A DNA stretch of 64,000 nt from Planctomycetota bacterium (GTDB lineage: Bacteria > Planctomycetota > Planctomycetia > Isosphaerales > Isosphaeraceae). The stretch lies in the NCBI GenBank assembly GCA_021791715.1, contig JAJYWB010000023.1:1-64000 (forward strand), given 5' to 3'. Within the stretch, counting starts at the first letter, position 1, and each line of letters opens with the position of its first letter. The translations under genes were made by a program, and so were the position numbers. Shown one piece after another: positions 16,424 to 24,432 of this stretch. The notes under the pieces were generated by a model. That model searched no databases. It had not been told where the DNA came from and was given only the letters and a program-made list of their open reading frames with translations.

Positions 16424-17734
16424 ATGCGACGCGTGGCGGTCGGGTTGATGGGATTGGGGACGGTCGGCGGCGGCGTCGCTCGGCTCTTATTGGGCGAGGC
16501 CGATCGCATCGCGCGTCGCGCAGGCAAACGGATCGAACTGAAAGGAATTCTCGTTCGCGACCGCACCAAACAGCGAACCGTCGAAGGGGTGAGCGACCTT
16601 CTCACGACCGATCCACATCGGTTGATCGACGATCCCGAGATCGAAGTGATCATCGAGACGATCGGAGGCACCGATCGCGCACTCGAATGGATCCTCGCGG
16701 CGCTCTCGGCGGGGAAACACGTCGTCACCGCGAACAAGGCGGTCCTCGCCGAGCACGGCGGGCTCATCTTCGATCAGGCGCGGCGGTTCGGCCGCGCCGT
16801 CGCGTTTGAAGGCGCGGTCGGCGGCGGGATTCCGATCATCCAGGCGCTCGGCGTCGCGCTCGCCGCGAACGAGATCCGTTCGATCTCGGCGATCCTTAAT
16901 GGAACATGTAATTTTATTCTAACATCGATGGATCAGGGAGGTCTTACGTATTCCGCGGCGCTTTCCGAGGCGCAGGCGCGAGGATACGCAGAGGCCGATC
17001 CGACGCTCGACGTCGACGGAACCGACACGGCGCATAAGCTGGCGATTTTGGCTCAATTGGCTTTCGGCGTGAACGTGACGATCGATCAAATTCCGCGGGG
17101 CGGGATCGACAAGTTGCAGGCGGCGGACGTTCGTTACGCGGGGGAGCTCGGCTATACGGTTAAGCTGCTGGCGTTGGCCAGGCTTTCGACCGCGGGGCTT
17201 GCGTTGCGGGTGGCGCCGACGCTGGTACGTCGTGGAACGCCGCTCGCGGAGGTCGGCGGCGCCTTTAACGCGATCCGCGTATTCGGCGACGCGGTCGGCG
17301 AAACGCTGTTTTACGGCCGAGGAGCGGGGATGCTTCCGACGGCGTCGGCGGTCGTCGGCGATCTGATCGATGTCGTCGTCGGTCGCGCCGAGTTAACATC
17401 AAACATTCTGAATTTATGGTCGAATGATCGATGTGCGCCTTCGCATCGGCAGGCGCGGTCCGACGAGGTTCGGAGCCGTTATTATTTAAGGTTCACGATC
17501 GCCGACCGTCCCGGCGTGCTGGCGAGCCTGGCCCGCGTTCTCGGCGATTACGCGATCAGCATCGCGAGCGTGATTCAGCACGATCCTGGAGAGAACGACG
17601 GCCCCGGATCTCCCGTGCCGCTCGTCATCATGACGCACCAGGCGACCGAGGCGGGCGTCGTCGCCGCGCTTGAGCATATCGATAAGCTTGATGTCGTTTA
17701 CGCTCCGAGCGTTCGACTCGGAGTCGAGGAGTGA
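16424..17734 (+). CDS. hom: Homoserine dehydrogenase with ACT domain
   Basis: 436-aa enzyme that reduces aspartate semialdehyde to homoserine with NAD(P)H, the branch point to threonine and methionine. N-terminal Rossmann motif GLGTVGGGV (about 9-17); homoserine dehydrogenase catalytic domain about 130-310 with GTCNFIL and EAQARGYAEADPTLDVDG; C-terminal ACT regulatory domain about 350-430 (RFTIADRPGVLASLARVLG), which usually mediates threonine feedback. ATG 16424 has GAGGGG about 10 bases upstream. The 3' end and the hairpin overlapping its stop codon recur in degenerate form about 130 bp downstream. Confidence 0.95.
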   Translation: MRRVAVGLMGLGTVGGGVARLLLGEADRIARRAGKRIELKGILVRDRTKQRTVEGVSDLLTTDPHRLIDDPEIEVIIETIGGTDRALEWILAALSAGKHVVTANKAVLAEHGGLIFDQARRFGRAVAFEGAVGGGIPIIQALGVALAANEIRSISAILNGTCNFILTSMDQGGLTYSAALSEAQARGYAEADPTLDVDGTDTAHKLAILAQLAFGVNVTIDQIPRGGIDKLQAADVRYAGELGYTVKLLALARLSTAGLALRVAPTLVRRGTPLAEVGGAFNAIRVFGDAVGETLFYGRGAGMLPTASAVVGDLIDVVVGRAELTSNILNLWSNDRCAPSHRQARSDEVRSRYYLRFTIADRPGVLASLARVLGDYAISIASVIQHDPGENDGPGSPVPLVIMTHQATEAGVVAALEHIDKLDVVYAPSVRLGVEE

Positions 17735-17768
17735 ACGGATTTGAAACCTCGCGGAATCCGAATCCGTT
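17734..17768 (+). terminator. Hairpin at the hom stop codon
   Basis: AACGGATT (17734-17741) pairs with AATCCGTT (17761-17768); the stem starts in the stop codon of hom. No strong T-run follows, so intrinsic termination would be weak. Confidence 0.4.
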
Positions 17769-17872
17769 TAAAGGAAAGCGATTGATATTATCTGTGAGAT
17801 TGTTTTAATATAATTTGTCGATTTGTTTGAATTCGTTTACGCGCCGAGCGTTCGACTGCACGCCCATGATTG

Positions 17873-17907
17873 AACGGATTCGAGGCCTTGCGGGTCTCGA
17901 ATCCGTT
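17873..17907 (+). terminator. Second hairpin, duplicate of the hom 3' hairpin
   Basis: AACGGATTCGAG (17873-17884) and CTCGAATCCGTT (17896-17907) form a perfect 12-bp stem with an 11-base loop. Together with preceding words such as GAGCGTTCGACT (shared with the last codons of hom) it is a diverged second copy of the gene's 3' end. Confidence 0.45.
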
Positions 17908-18105
17908 CCAAGGAATGCGATCCGTGATTCAGGGGACGATCGACTCGCGATCGTTCGTCTTCTTCGACGAGTTTTGAGCCTCGATCGATTGCGAGCCGGG
18001 CTTTGAGATCCAATCGTCGTCGTCATCCCATCGCATCGGATTAGAACCATGTGACGAATCGGAACGTTCTTCGACGCGCGGCGACGCCGCGCAGGTGTTC
18101 GCCAT

Positions 18106-18195
18106 TCAAGTCGGTACGCCCATACGGGGTAGCACCCATTTCGACACCACGAACCAAAGCGTCATGGCGCCGAAGAGAACCAAAGCTTCCTTCAT
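18106..18195 (-). CDS. 29-aa single-span membrane peptide
   Basis: Short ORF starting MKEALVLFGAMTLWFVVSKW and ending with PRMGVPT. One hydrophobic helix (about 5-18) is followed by a basic segment. GAGGGAGGG lies 9 bases upstream, a strong ribosome-binding site, and a good promoter (TTGACG-N16-TAAAAT) ends 43 bases before the start. From memory, similar about 30-residue peptides with a W-V-L-P-R-x-G-V-P-T ending occur in other planctomycetes, but I cannot verify that here. Function unknown. Confidence 0.6.
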   Translation of the reverse strand: MKEALVLFGAMTLWFVVSKWVLPRMGVPT

Positions 18196-18238
18196 CCGAA
18201 AACCCTCCCTCGGCGGTCGAAACGACCGTCGACTATAC

Positions 18239-18266
18239 ATTTTAGCACATGGCTTTGGTTCGTCAA
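18239..18266 (-). promoter_or_regulatory. Sigma70-type promoter for the 29-aa peptide gene
   Basis: On the minus strand TTGACG (18266-18261) and TAAAAT (18244-18239) are separated by 16 bp; the start codon follows 43 bases downstream. Confidence 0.6.
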
Positions 18267-18671
18267 GGGGGTTCGGCGAAGCGGCGAGTAGATAGCGACC
18301 TACGGCGTTACTCGTTCATAACGCTTAGAAAAAAATAATTATAAATATTATATTAAATTTAATTATTTATAAGAGTTTTTTCTGTAAGCCGGGGCGTTCG
18401 CTCGGCTTCAAACCCCTCGGCCTGAGCCCGAACGCGGGGCTCGAACTCGCTCTCCATGACGCCACGATAAAAGGAAATCGCTTCGGAGGAGAATTCCTCG
18501 CTCGGACTTTAAAGTAAATATCTTTATATAATTCTAAAAACAATTGTAACGACCTCCGGCAAGCCGGAAGCGCGACGAATCGGCGACCCGATGCAAATCA
18601 GATCGAGCCGGATAAAAATCGCGTTTCGTCGCTCGTCGATTTCGGTTCCATTCGCTATCAGATCGATCGGA
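18267..18671. other. Gene-poor, partly very AT-rich region
   Basis: An AT-rich stretch (18330-18375) precedes a GC-rich segment (18390-18510). On the minus strand the latter is open for about 50 codons (peptide containing SEEFSSEAISFYRG and EGFEAERTPRLTEK, ending near 18360), which could be a gene remnant or a very short gene; no ribosome-binding site precedes its ATG. GAGGAGAATTCCTC near 18495-18508 is a near palindrome. I do not call a gene here. Confidence 0.4.
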
Positions 18672-18700
18672 TTGACGAAACATAGATCCTTTGTTAAAAT
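18672..18700 (+). promoter_or_regulatory. Sigma70-type promoter upstream of the haem-binding-like gene
   Basis: TTGACG (18672-18677), 17-bp spacer, TAAAAT (18695-18700). It has the same two hexamers as the 18239-18266 promoter on the other strand. The coding start is about 108 bases downstream, leaving a roughly 100-base leader. Confidence 0.65.
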
Positions 18701-18807
18701 TAGAAGTGTCGTGCATCGAGATGGTTTGTATTCACTGAACCGTTCTCGAATAATCAACGTCCGTTCGTCATGTCGATCCATTCGATCTAAAGAGAAAGAG
18801 GCGATCG

Positions 18808-19836
18808 ATGAGCCGGTTACAGAGCGATGAGAATCGGCGAGGAAGTCGACGCGATTTCCTCGGCGTCGCGGGGGCCGGGGCGTGTGGATTGGCGTTCGTC
18901 GGCGGCGAAGGACTCGCCGGCGAGCAAGACCCGAAACCGAATCCCCCCGTCCAAATCGTCGATAAAAATCGAGCCGACGGTCACAAGCCGCAACTTCGTC
19001 GATCGGCGCCGATGAAGCTCCAAAATGAACAACTTGGCCCGTTGCGAGAACTCGACGGAGTGTGGGTTGGATGCGGATTCAACCTGATTTCACTTCCCGA
19101 TTTCGACAATCCCGACGGTCCTCAAACTTTCCGACTGAAACTCAACGGAACGCGAGAAGTTCTTGAATTTCATCGGATCGGCGGGCCGATCCCGAATCGC
19201 GGTTCCACGGATCAAAAGGATATCAACCTTTTCGGCGTCACTTATTTGCAACGGATCTCAGACAATCTGACGAACGAGCCGTTGCACATCGAACCCGGGC
19301 TCTGGCTCAACGTTCTTCAAACCACGGTTCCCGCTCAAAAGCCGACGGTCGTTCGTCAGGGAGCGATTCCCCACGGAACTTCGTTCGCGGCGCAGGGCGA
19401 ACGAAAAGATCCGTTCCCGGGGGCGCCGACGTTTAAGCCGATCGACTCGACCCCGTTCGATTCGAAAGGCACTCGTGTGAATGATCCCATATATTTTTTT
19501 CCATTCAACTCCGCGGTTTCGCCTCCAGGTTTCGCTCAGCCCTTTTTGCGGAATCCCAATCTCGCGCTCGAGCGAGCGATCGTCGGGCAAAACATCGTCA
19601 ACACCGATGTGCTCGACGTCTCGGCGTCAAACCCCACGGGTATCTGCAACATTCCATTCGTCGACAAAAACGCCAAGGTGACACGGATCGACTCGACCTT
19701 CTGGATCGAAACGATTCGACCCGACGGCGATCCCGGACAAGACTTTCTTCAACTGCAATACACCCAGACCGTGATTCTCTTTTTCAAGGATCTTTTCTGG
19801 CCGCATATCTCGGTCGCCACGCTGCTGAAGCAATGA
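18808..19836 (+). CDS. Tat-exported haem-binding-like protein
   Basis: 342-aa protein. A twin-arginine signal (RRGSRRDFLGVAGAGACGLAF) is followed by a hydrophilic linker and, from about residue 75, a beta-rich domain with the patterns WVGCGFNLISLPDF, LEFHRIGGPIPNRG, LFGVTYLQRISD and IEPGLWLNV..IPHGT. These resemble a bacterial family annotated as haem-binding protein; the assignment is from memory of that pattern and is moderately sure. AAAGAGG lies just upstream of the ATG. It stands alone, with its own promoter (18672-18700) and a possible terminator at 19854-19909. Confidence 0.72.
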   Translation: MSRLQSDENRRGSRRDFLGVAGAGACGLAFVGGEGLAGEQDPKPNPPVQIVDKNRADGHKPQLRRSAPMKLQNEQLGPLRELDGVWVGCGFNLISLPDFDNPDGPQTFRLKLNGTREVLEFHRIGGPIPNRGSTDQKDINLFGVTYLQRISDNLTNEPLHIEPGLWLNVLQTTVPAQKPTVVRQGAIPHGTSFAAQGERKDPFPGAPTFKPIDSTPFDSKGTRVNDPIYFFPFNSAVSPPGFAQPFLRNPNLALERAIVGQNIVNTDVLDVSASNPTGICNIPFVDKNAKVTRIDSTFWIETIRPDGDPGQDFLQLQYTQTVILFFKDLFWPHISVATLLKQ

Positions 19837-19853
19837 CGCCCATAATTCAAATC

Positions 19854-19909
19854 GAGACGTTCGAGATCTTTTCTTCGCTCGGATCGCAAAGAAAACCCGC
19901 GAACGTCTC
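19854..19909 (+). terminator. Extended hairpin after the haem-binding-like gene
   Basis: GAGACGTTCG (19854-19863) pairs with CGAACGTCTC (19900-19909), and an inner TTTTCTT/AAAGAAAA stem extends it. It is followed by CTCTTAT rather than a pure T-run. Confidence 0.45.
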
Positions 19910-20058
19910 CTCTTATCGCTTTGAAGTTATACATAATAATATTTTATGAATAATAATATGATCTGAATTGGAAATTATTTTGAGCGCGGCGTGAAATCGA
20001 GGAGGTCTGGTTCGCCGGCTCGGTTTCGACGATGATGGAACGCGGGAGGGGATCGAAA

Positions 20059-20430
20059 ATGATGAGCGCTGTACAACCTCGAAGGTTTCATCTTCGGACG
20101 ATTTTTGAGCAGAAGTGTTCGGAATGCGGCGAGGGGCGCGTTTTCCGCGGCAGGTTCCAGATGAATGAACGATGCCCCGTGTGCGGCTACAAATTCGAAC
20201 GCGGTCCCGGTTATTTCACGGGTGCCATGTATTTCAGTTATGCGATCGGCATGCCGATCATCGCGGTCGGCGTACTGATCGGTAAATTGCTGATCGTCCC
20301 CAAATGGCCGCTTCATTGGATTTTGCTCGCGGCGTGGGCGGCGTTCGTTCCGCTCGGACCCGCGGTGTTCCGATATTCGCGCGTGCTATTTATTCACTTT
20401 GATCGATATTTTGATCCCGACGGCGATTGA
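20059..20430 (+). CDS. DUF983 family membrane protein
   Basis: 123-aa protein with two zinc-ribbon-like pairs, CSECG and CPVCG, followed by two membrane helices (about 62-82 and 87-107), the standard DUF983 layout. Function of the family is unknown; members sit near respiratory or phosphate genes in some bacteria. ATG 20059 is chosen over 20032 because GGGAGGGG lies about 8 bases upstream. It is convergent with polyphosphate kinase, with only 45 bp between the stop codons. Confidence 0.88.
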   Translation: MMSAVQPRRFHLRTIFEQKCSECGEGRVFRGRFQMNERCPVCGYKFERGPGYFTGAMYFSYAIGMPIIAVGVLIGKLLIVPKWPLHWILLAAWAAFVPLGPAVFRYSRVLFIHFDRYFDPDGD

Positions 20431-20475
20431 GCCGAGTGAACGCATAAAAGCATAATTGCATGATGATGTCGACGC

Positions 20476-22671
20476 TTAAAAGCGAGCGTTGGTAAGCGAG
20501 GCGGGCGCGGGAGCGGGTCGAATGGGGAGATCGACCGTCGACGAAAGCTCTTTGGCCATGTTCTGAAATTCGACCTGGCAGCGAACGAGAGGTTCACCGG
20601 GGTTGGGTACGACCCGCACGTAAGAGCCGTCGGGCTGAAGTTTGCGCGCCTTGACGTTGTCTGAAAGCGTGACGCCGAGGATTCCCTCGATGATTCGGTT
20701 TTTGAGTCTCGAATCTTCGATCGGGAAGAGGATTTCGACGCGGCGGCGGAAATTCCGCGGCATCCAGTCCGCCGACGAAAGGAAAACCTCGGGATCGTCG
20801 TTGTTTTGAAAGTACATGATGCGCGAGTGTTCCAGATACTTATCGACGATGCTGATCACTTGAATATTTTCACTAACTCCGGGGATTCCGGGCCTGAGGC
20901 AGCAGATGCCGCGGACGATCAGGTCGACGCGCACCCCCGCGCGGCTCGCGTTGTAAAGCGCCTCGATCGCGAAGGGATCGACGAGCGCGTTGATCTTTGC
21001 GATGATTCGCGCCGGAAGCCCCTTGGCGGCGTTGCGGCGCTCGCGATCGATCAATTCGAGAACGCGGTCGGCGAGATCGAGCGGCGCCACGACGAGCTTA
21101 TTCCACGACCTTCCCTGCGAATACCCAGTCAACAAATTGAACAGCGCCGTCGCGTCTTCGCCGAATTCGGGTCGACTCGTCATCAAACATAAATCGGTAT
21201 AAATGCGTGCGGTGATCGTATTATAATTACCCGTCGCCAAATGGACGTAACGGCGGATGCCGTCGGTTTCGCGACGGACGACGAGAGCCGCCTTGCAGTG
21301 CGTTTTGAGCCCCACCATGCCGTATACCACGTGCACTCCGGCTTTTTGCAGCACGCGCGCCTTGACGATGTTGTTCTCCTCGTCGAGCCGCGCCTGAAGT
21401 TCGACGAGCGCGGTCACCTGCTTGCCGTTCTCGGCGGCGCGCGTTAAAGCCATAATGATGCGATTATCTTCCGACGTGCGATAGAGGGTGATTTTGATCG
21501 CGAGAACCTGGGGATCTTCGGCGGCTTGTTCGATGAATTGAACGACCGCGCCGAAGGATTCGTAAGGGTGATGAACGAGCAGATCTTGTTCGCGCAAGAC
21601 CGAGAAGATATTGGCGCGATTGGCGAGAGCCGCGGGCATTTGGGGTTCGAAGGGAACGTCTTTGAGATCGCGAAAGCCGTCGATTTTGTACAGAGCCGAG
21701 AGCGCCGAGAGGTCGATCGGGCCGGGAACTTTGTAAACGTCGCGATCGTCGAGATCGAGCGCGGGAGCGGTTTGAAGTTGTTCAAGAAAGCCGTCGTCGG
21801 TGCGTTCGGCGATTTCGAGGCGGACCGCGGCGCCCCATTTTCGTTGCCGGAGCGTCTCTTGAATCGTCGACAGCAGGCTCGCCTTCACCTCGGTTTCCTG
21901 AATCGTCAGATCGCTGTTGCGAGTGACTCGGAACGGCACCCAGTCGACGACCCTGAATCCGCCGAAAAGCGATGCGAGCCGAGGCCCCACGACGTCTTCG
22001 AGCAGCACAAAACGATGAACCCCGTCTCCCTCGTCGGGGAGCGGAACCAGACGATTGAGGACCGCCGGAACCTGAAGCACCGCGTACAACTGACGGATCG
22101 GGTCCTGGTCGATCGGTTCAATACGTAATATAATATTCAGGCTTTTGTTATGAAGGTGCGGGAACGGATGCGCGGGGTCGATCGCGAGCGGGGTGAGGAC
22201 CGGGAAAACTTGTTCGTCAAAGTATTTATTGAGAAATTCGGATCGAAGTCCGACGATCGATTCGGAATCGAGGATCACGATTCCGTGATCGGCGAGTTTG
22301 GGTTTGATCTCGCCGTTCCAGACGGCGTATTGCCGGGCGACGTGTTCGCGGGCCCTGCGAGCGATTTCGGTCAATTGCGCCACGGGGCCGAGGCCGTCGG
22401 GAGGGAGATCTTGCGGTTCAAGATTATCATACAATTGCGCTTGCAACCCGGCGACGCGAACTTCGAAGAATTCGTCGAGGTTCGACGCCGAGATCGCGAC
22501 GAAGCGGAGCCGTTCGAGGAGGGGGTTCGTCGGGTCTCGAGCTTCTTCGAGCACGCGTTCGTTGAAGCTCAGCCAGCTTAGCTCGCGATTGATGAACAAG
22601 CCGGGCTCGATCGTCACGCGCGGCAAGATCGGTTCGGTCCGCGCCGCTCCGTTGTTCTGGATTTCAGCCAT
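20476..22671 (-). CDS. ppk1: Polyphosphate kinase 1
   Basis: 731-aa enzyme that reversibly polymerises the gamma-phosphate of ATP into polyphosphate. N-terminal domain starts INRELSWLSFNERVLEEA; head domain and two PLD-like C-terminal domains follow. The autophosphorylated histidine is H458 (LKTHCK) and the second essential histidine H615 (LEHSRI); their separation, 157 residues, equals that of E. coli H435/H592. GAAGGGA precedes the ATG. The following gene in the same direction upstream is endonuclease IV, 46 bp away, so the two may be cotranscribed. Confidence 0.97.
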   Translation of the reverse strand: MAEIQNNGAARTEPILPRVTIEPGLFINRELSWLSFNERVLEEARDPTNPLLERLRFVAISASNLDEFFEVRVAGLQAQLYDNLEPQDLPPDGLGPVAQLTEIARRAREHVARQYAVWNGEIKPKLADHGIVILDSESIVGLRSEFLNKYFDEQVFPVLTPLAIDPAHPFPHLHNKSLNIILRIEPIDQDPIRQLYAVLQVPAVLNRLVPLPDEGDGVHRFVLLEDVVGPRLASLFGGFRVVDWVPFRVTRNSDLTIQETEVKASLLSTIQETLRQRKWGAAVRLEIAERTDDGFLEQLQTAPALDLDDRDVYKVPGPIDLSALSALYKIDGFRDLKDVPFEPQMPAALANRANIFSVLREQDLLVHHPYESFGAVVQFIEQAAEDPQVLAIKITLYRTSEDNRIIMALTRAAENGKQVTALVELQARLDEENNIVKARVLQKAGVHVVYGMVGLKTHCKAALVVRRETDGIRRYVHLATGNYNTITARIYTDLCLMTSRPEFGEDATALFNLLTGYSQGRSWNKLVVAPLDLADRVLELIDRERRNAAKGLPARIIAKINALVDPFAIEALYNASRAGVRVDLIVRGICCLRPGIPGVSENIQVISIVDKYLEHSRIMYFQNNDDPEVFLSSADWMPRNFRRRVEILFPIEDSRLKNRIIEGILGVTLSDNVKARKLQPDGSYVRVVPNPGEPLVRCQVEFQNMAKELSSTVDLPIRPAPAPASLTNARF

Positions 22672-22717
22672 GAGATCCCTTCTCCCTCCGATTCCTAAAC
22701 CGATTTATTCTCTTATA

Positions 22718-23743
22718 TTATGACACAAGCTTTCGCTTGTCGACCAGAAGCGAACGGAGCGTTCGAAAATTGACGGCGTCGAGATCTTCTCCCGTCGCGT
22801 CGACTCCTTTGGGCGTTTCGAGGATCAGCGGGATCGAGTCGAAGCGCGGGTCGTTGACGATGTTTCGAAACGGTTCGAGCCCCATCATGCCGAGTCCGAT
22901 TCCGGCGTGTCGATCGACTCGGCTTCCCAGAGCTTTGAGGCTGTCGTTCAAATGCCATACGCGAACGCGGTTTAACCCGACGCTTCGTTCCAGATCGTCG
23001 ATCATCTTATTGTAATCGTCGACTTCGGCGAGCGGATAGCCCGCGGCGAAGAGATGGCACGAATCGAGACAGACGCCGAGCCGATCGGGACGCTTCACGC
23101 GATCGACGATCGAACCCAGATGCTCGAGCCGATAACCCAGGCCGCTCCCCTGCCCCGCGGTCGATTCGAGATCGATAAAGACTGAAGATTTCTTCGTGCG
23201 ATCATGAACTTCGTCGAGTCCGCGTGCGACCCGAATCAAACCGGCTTCTTCTCCCGAATCGATATGCGAGCCTGGATGGACGACGAGATCGACGATCCCG
23301 AGTTGATCGCACCGTTCAACCTCGACGACGAGAGCGTCGATCGATTTTCGCCAGAGGGTGTCGTCGGGGCTCGCGAGGTTGATCAGGTACGAATCATGAG
23401 CCGTCGGTCGAACGATTTCGTTCGTTTCGAGCGCGTCGCGAAACGCCTTGATTCCCTCGGGATCGAGCGGAGGCGCGTTCCACTGGTTGTTGTTCTTGGT
23501 GAAGAGCTGAACGGTCCGAAAGCCGACGCGAGCCGCGGTGAGCGCCGCGTTCACATGCCCTCCGGCGATCGACATGTGCGCGCCGAATAAGCGATCGCAT
23601 GTCTTATGTTGTTCGATGCGATCGATCGCTTGAGGTTTTGATCGGGAGGGATCGGTCGGTTCGGCGGGCCTGATCGCTTTCGGTTTCGACCTTGGCGATT
23701 GATCCTTGGATTTGGCTTGCGATCGCGTTGCGCTCGGTTTCAT
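22718..23743 (-). CDS. nfo: Deoxyribonuclease IV (AP endonuclease family 2)
   Basis: 341 aa from the chosen ATG. Residues 1-50 are a Lys/Arg/Pro/Ser-rich basic tail (SQAKSKDQSPRSKPKAIRP); the TIM-barrel domain begins GAHMSIAGG and contains AHDSYLINLASP, VVHPGSH, VCLDSCHLFAAGYP and WHLNDSLKALGSRVDRHAGIG, the zinc-ligand motifs of the family. It cleaves DNA 5' to abasic sites in base-excision repair. An in-frame ATG at 23863 would add 40 residues but would leave only 21 bp to the divergent gene at 23885, so the internal start is preferred. The basic N-terminal tail is absent from E. coli Nfo. Confidence 0.93.
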   Translation of the reverse strand: MKPSATRSQAKSKDQSPRSKPKAIRPAEPTDPSRSKPQAIDRIEQHKTCDRLFGAHMSIAGGHVNAALTAARVGFRTVQLFTKNNNQWNAPPLDPEGIKAFRDALETNEIVRPTAHDSYLINLASPDDTLWRKSIDALVVEVERCDQLGIVDLVVHPGSHIDSGEEAGLIRVARGLDEVHDRTKKSSVFIDLESTAGQGSGLGYRLEHLGSIVDRVKRPDRLGVCLDSCHLFAAGYPLAEVDDYNKMIDDLERSVGLNRVRVWHLNDSLKALGSRVDRHAGIGLGMMGLEPFRNIVNDPRFDSIPLILETPKGVDATGEDLDAVNFRTLRSLLVDKRKLVS

Positions 23744-23884
23744 GTGGCTTCGGCTCAAGAACGGAATCGGCTCGGTACGAATAGCTGATAGACGTTGCGT
23801 CGGCCTCTTGTTCGGAGGCGTTTGGGCGCTATAAATTCGACATCGGGGAACGTGATCGATCATCCATGACGAGGAGGCGAGGGC

Positions 23885-24337
23885 ATGTGGTGGATCGTTT
23901 GGGTCGGCGTCTTGCTCGCCGCGTTCGGCCTGGGATGGATCGTCGTGGTGCGGCCGTTTCTCGAACTCTCGGCCCGAGCCCGGTTCGATCGCGCCCGCGG
24001 CTTGTTCCGCATGCGGAGAGAGCGTCTTGAAGCGTGTTTCGTCACACGCATCGGCGCCGATTCTCCCGCCGAGCGAAGGCTATGGGAAGACGCGACCTGG
24101 GAAGACGCCGTCGTCTGGGCGCGGAATCGTTCGTCGCGCCGCCTCACCGCGTTGATCGGCGTTCGGTTTCGGCCGCGACCGGGAGAGACGCGATCGCGCC
24201 GCGCCACCGCGGTGTTCGAATTCCGCGGCGGAGCGTGGCACGCCGAGGGAAAACGGCTCGACGCGATCGGCCCCGACGAAGTTTGTGAACGCATCAGATC
24301 TTTCGAGCTCGTCGCCCTTCCTCGAAACCCGGTGTAA
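23885..24337 (+). CDS. Hypothetical membrane-anchored protein
   Basis: 150 aa, not recognised. The first about 25 residues (WWIVWVGVLLAAFGLGWIVVV) form one membrane helix; the rest is an Arg-rich soluble domain with WEDATWEDAVVWARN and a C-terminal beta-rich part (VFEFRGGAWHAEGKRLDAIG). A good ribosome-binding site (GAGGAGGCGAGGG) precedes the ATG, and codon use matches the neighbouring genes, so it is very likely real. It is divergent from endonuclease IV. Confidence 0.75.
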   Translation: MWWIVWVGVLLAAFGLGWIVVVRPFLELSARARFDRARGLFRMRRERLEACFVTRIGADSPAERRLWEDATWEDAVVWARNRSSRRLTALIGVRFRPRPGETRSRRATAVFEFRGGAWHAEGKRLDAIGPDEVCERIRSFELVALPRNPV

Positions 24338-24372
24338 TCGCGAAAATATTGCATCCTAGAATCTTAAAATGA

Positions 24373-24407
24373 GCGAACGTCGATCATATCGCCGGATCGA
24401 CGTTCGC
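24373..24407. terminator. Bidirectional hairpin between convergent genes
   Basis: GCGAACGTCGATC (24373-24385) and GATCGACGTTCGC (24395-24407) are a perfect 13-bp inverted repeat with a 9-base loop. It lies between the convergent genes ending at 24337 and 24433. Confidence 0.65.
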
Positions 24408-24432
24408 TTGCGTTTAAAGACTCAATATTTCG

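Noticed and set aside
18390-18470. tRNA-like T-arm (GAGTTCGAGC) on the minus strand
   Set aside because: No acceptor stem or anticodon arm can be drawn around it.
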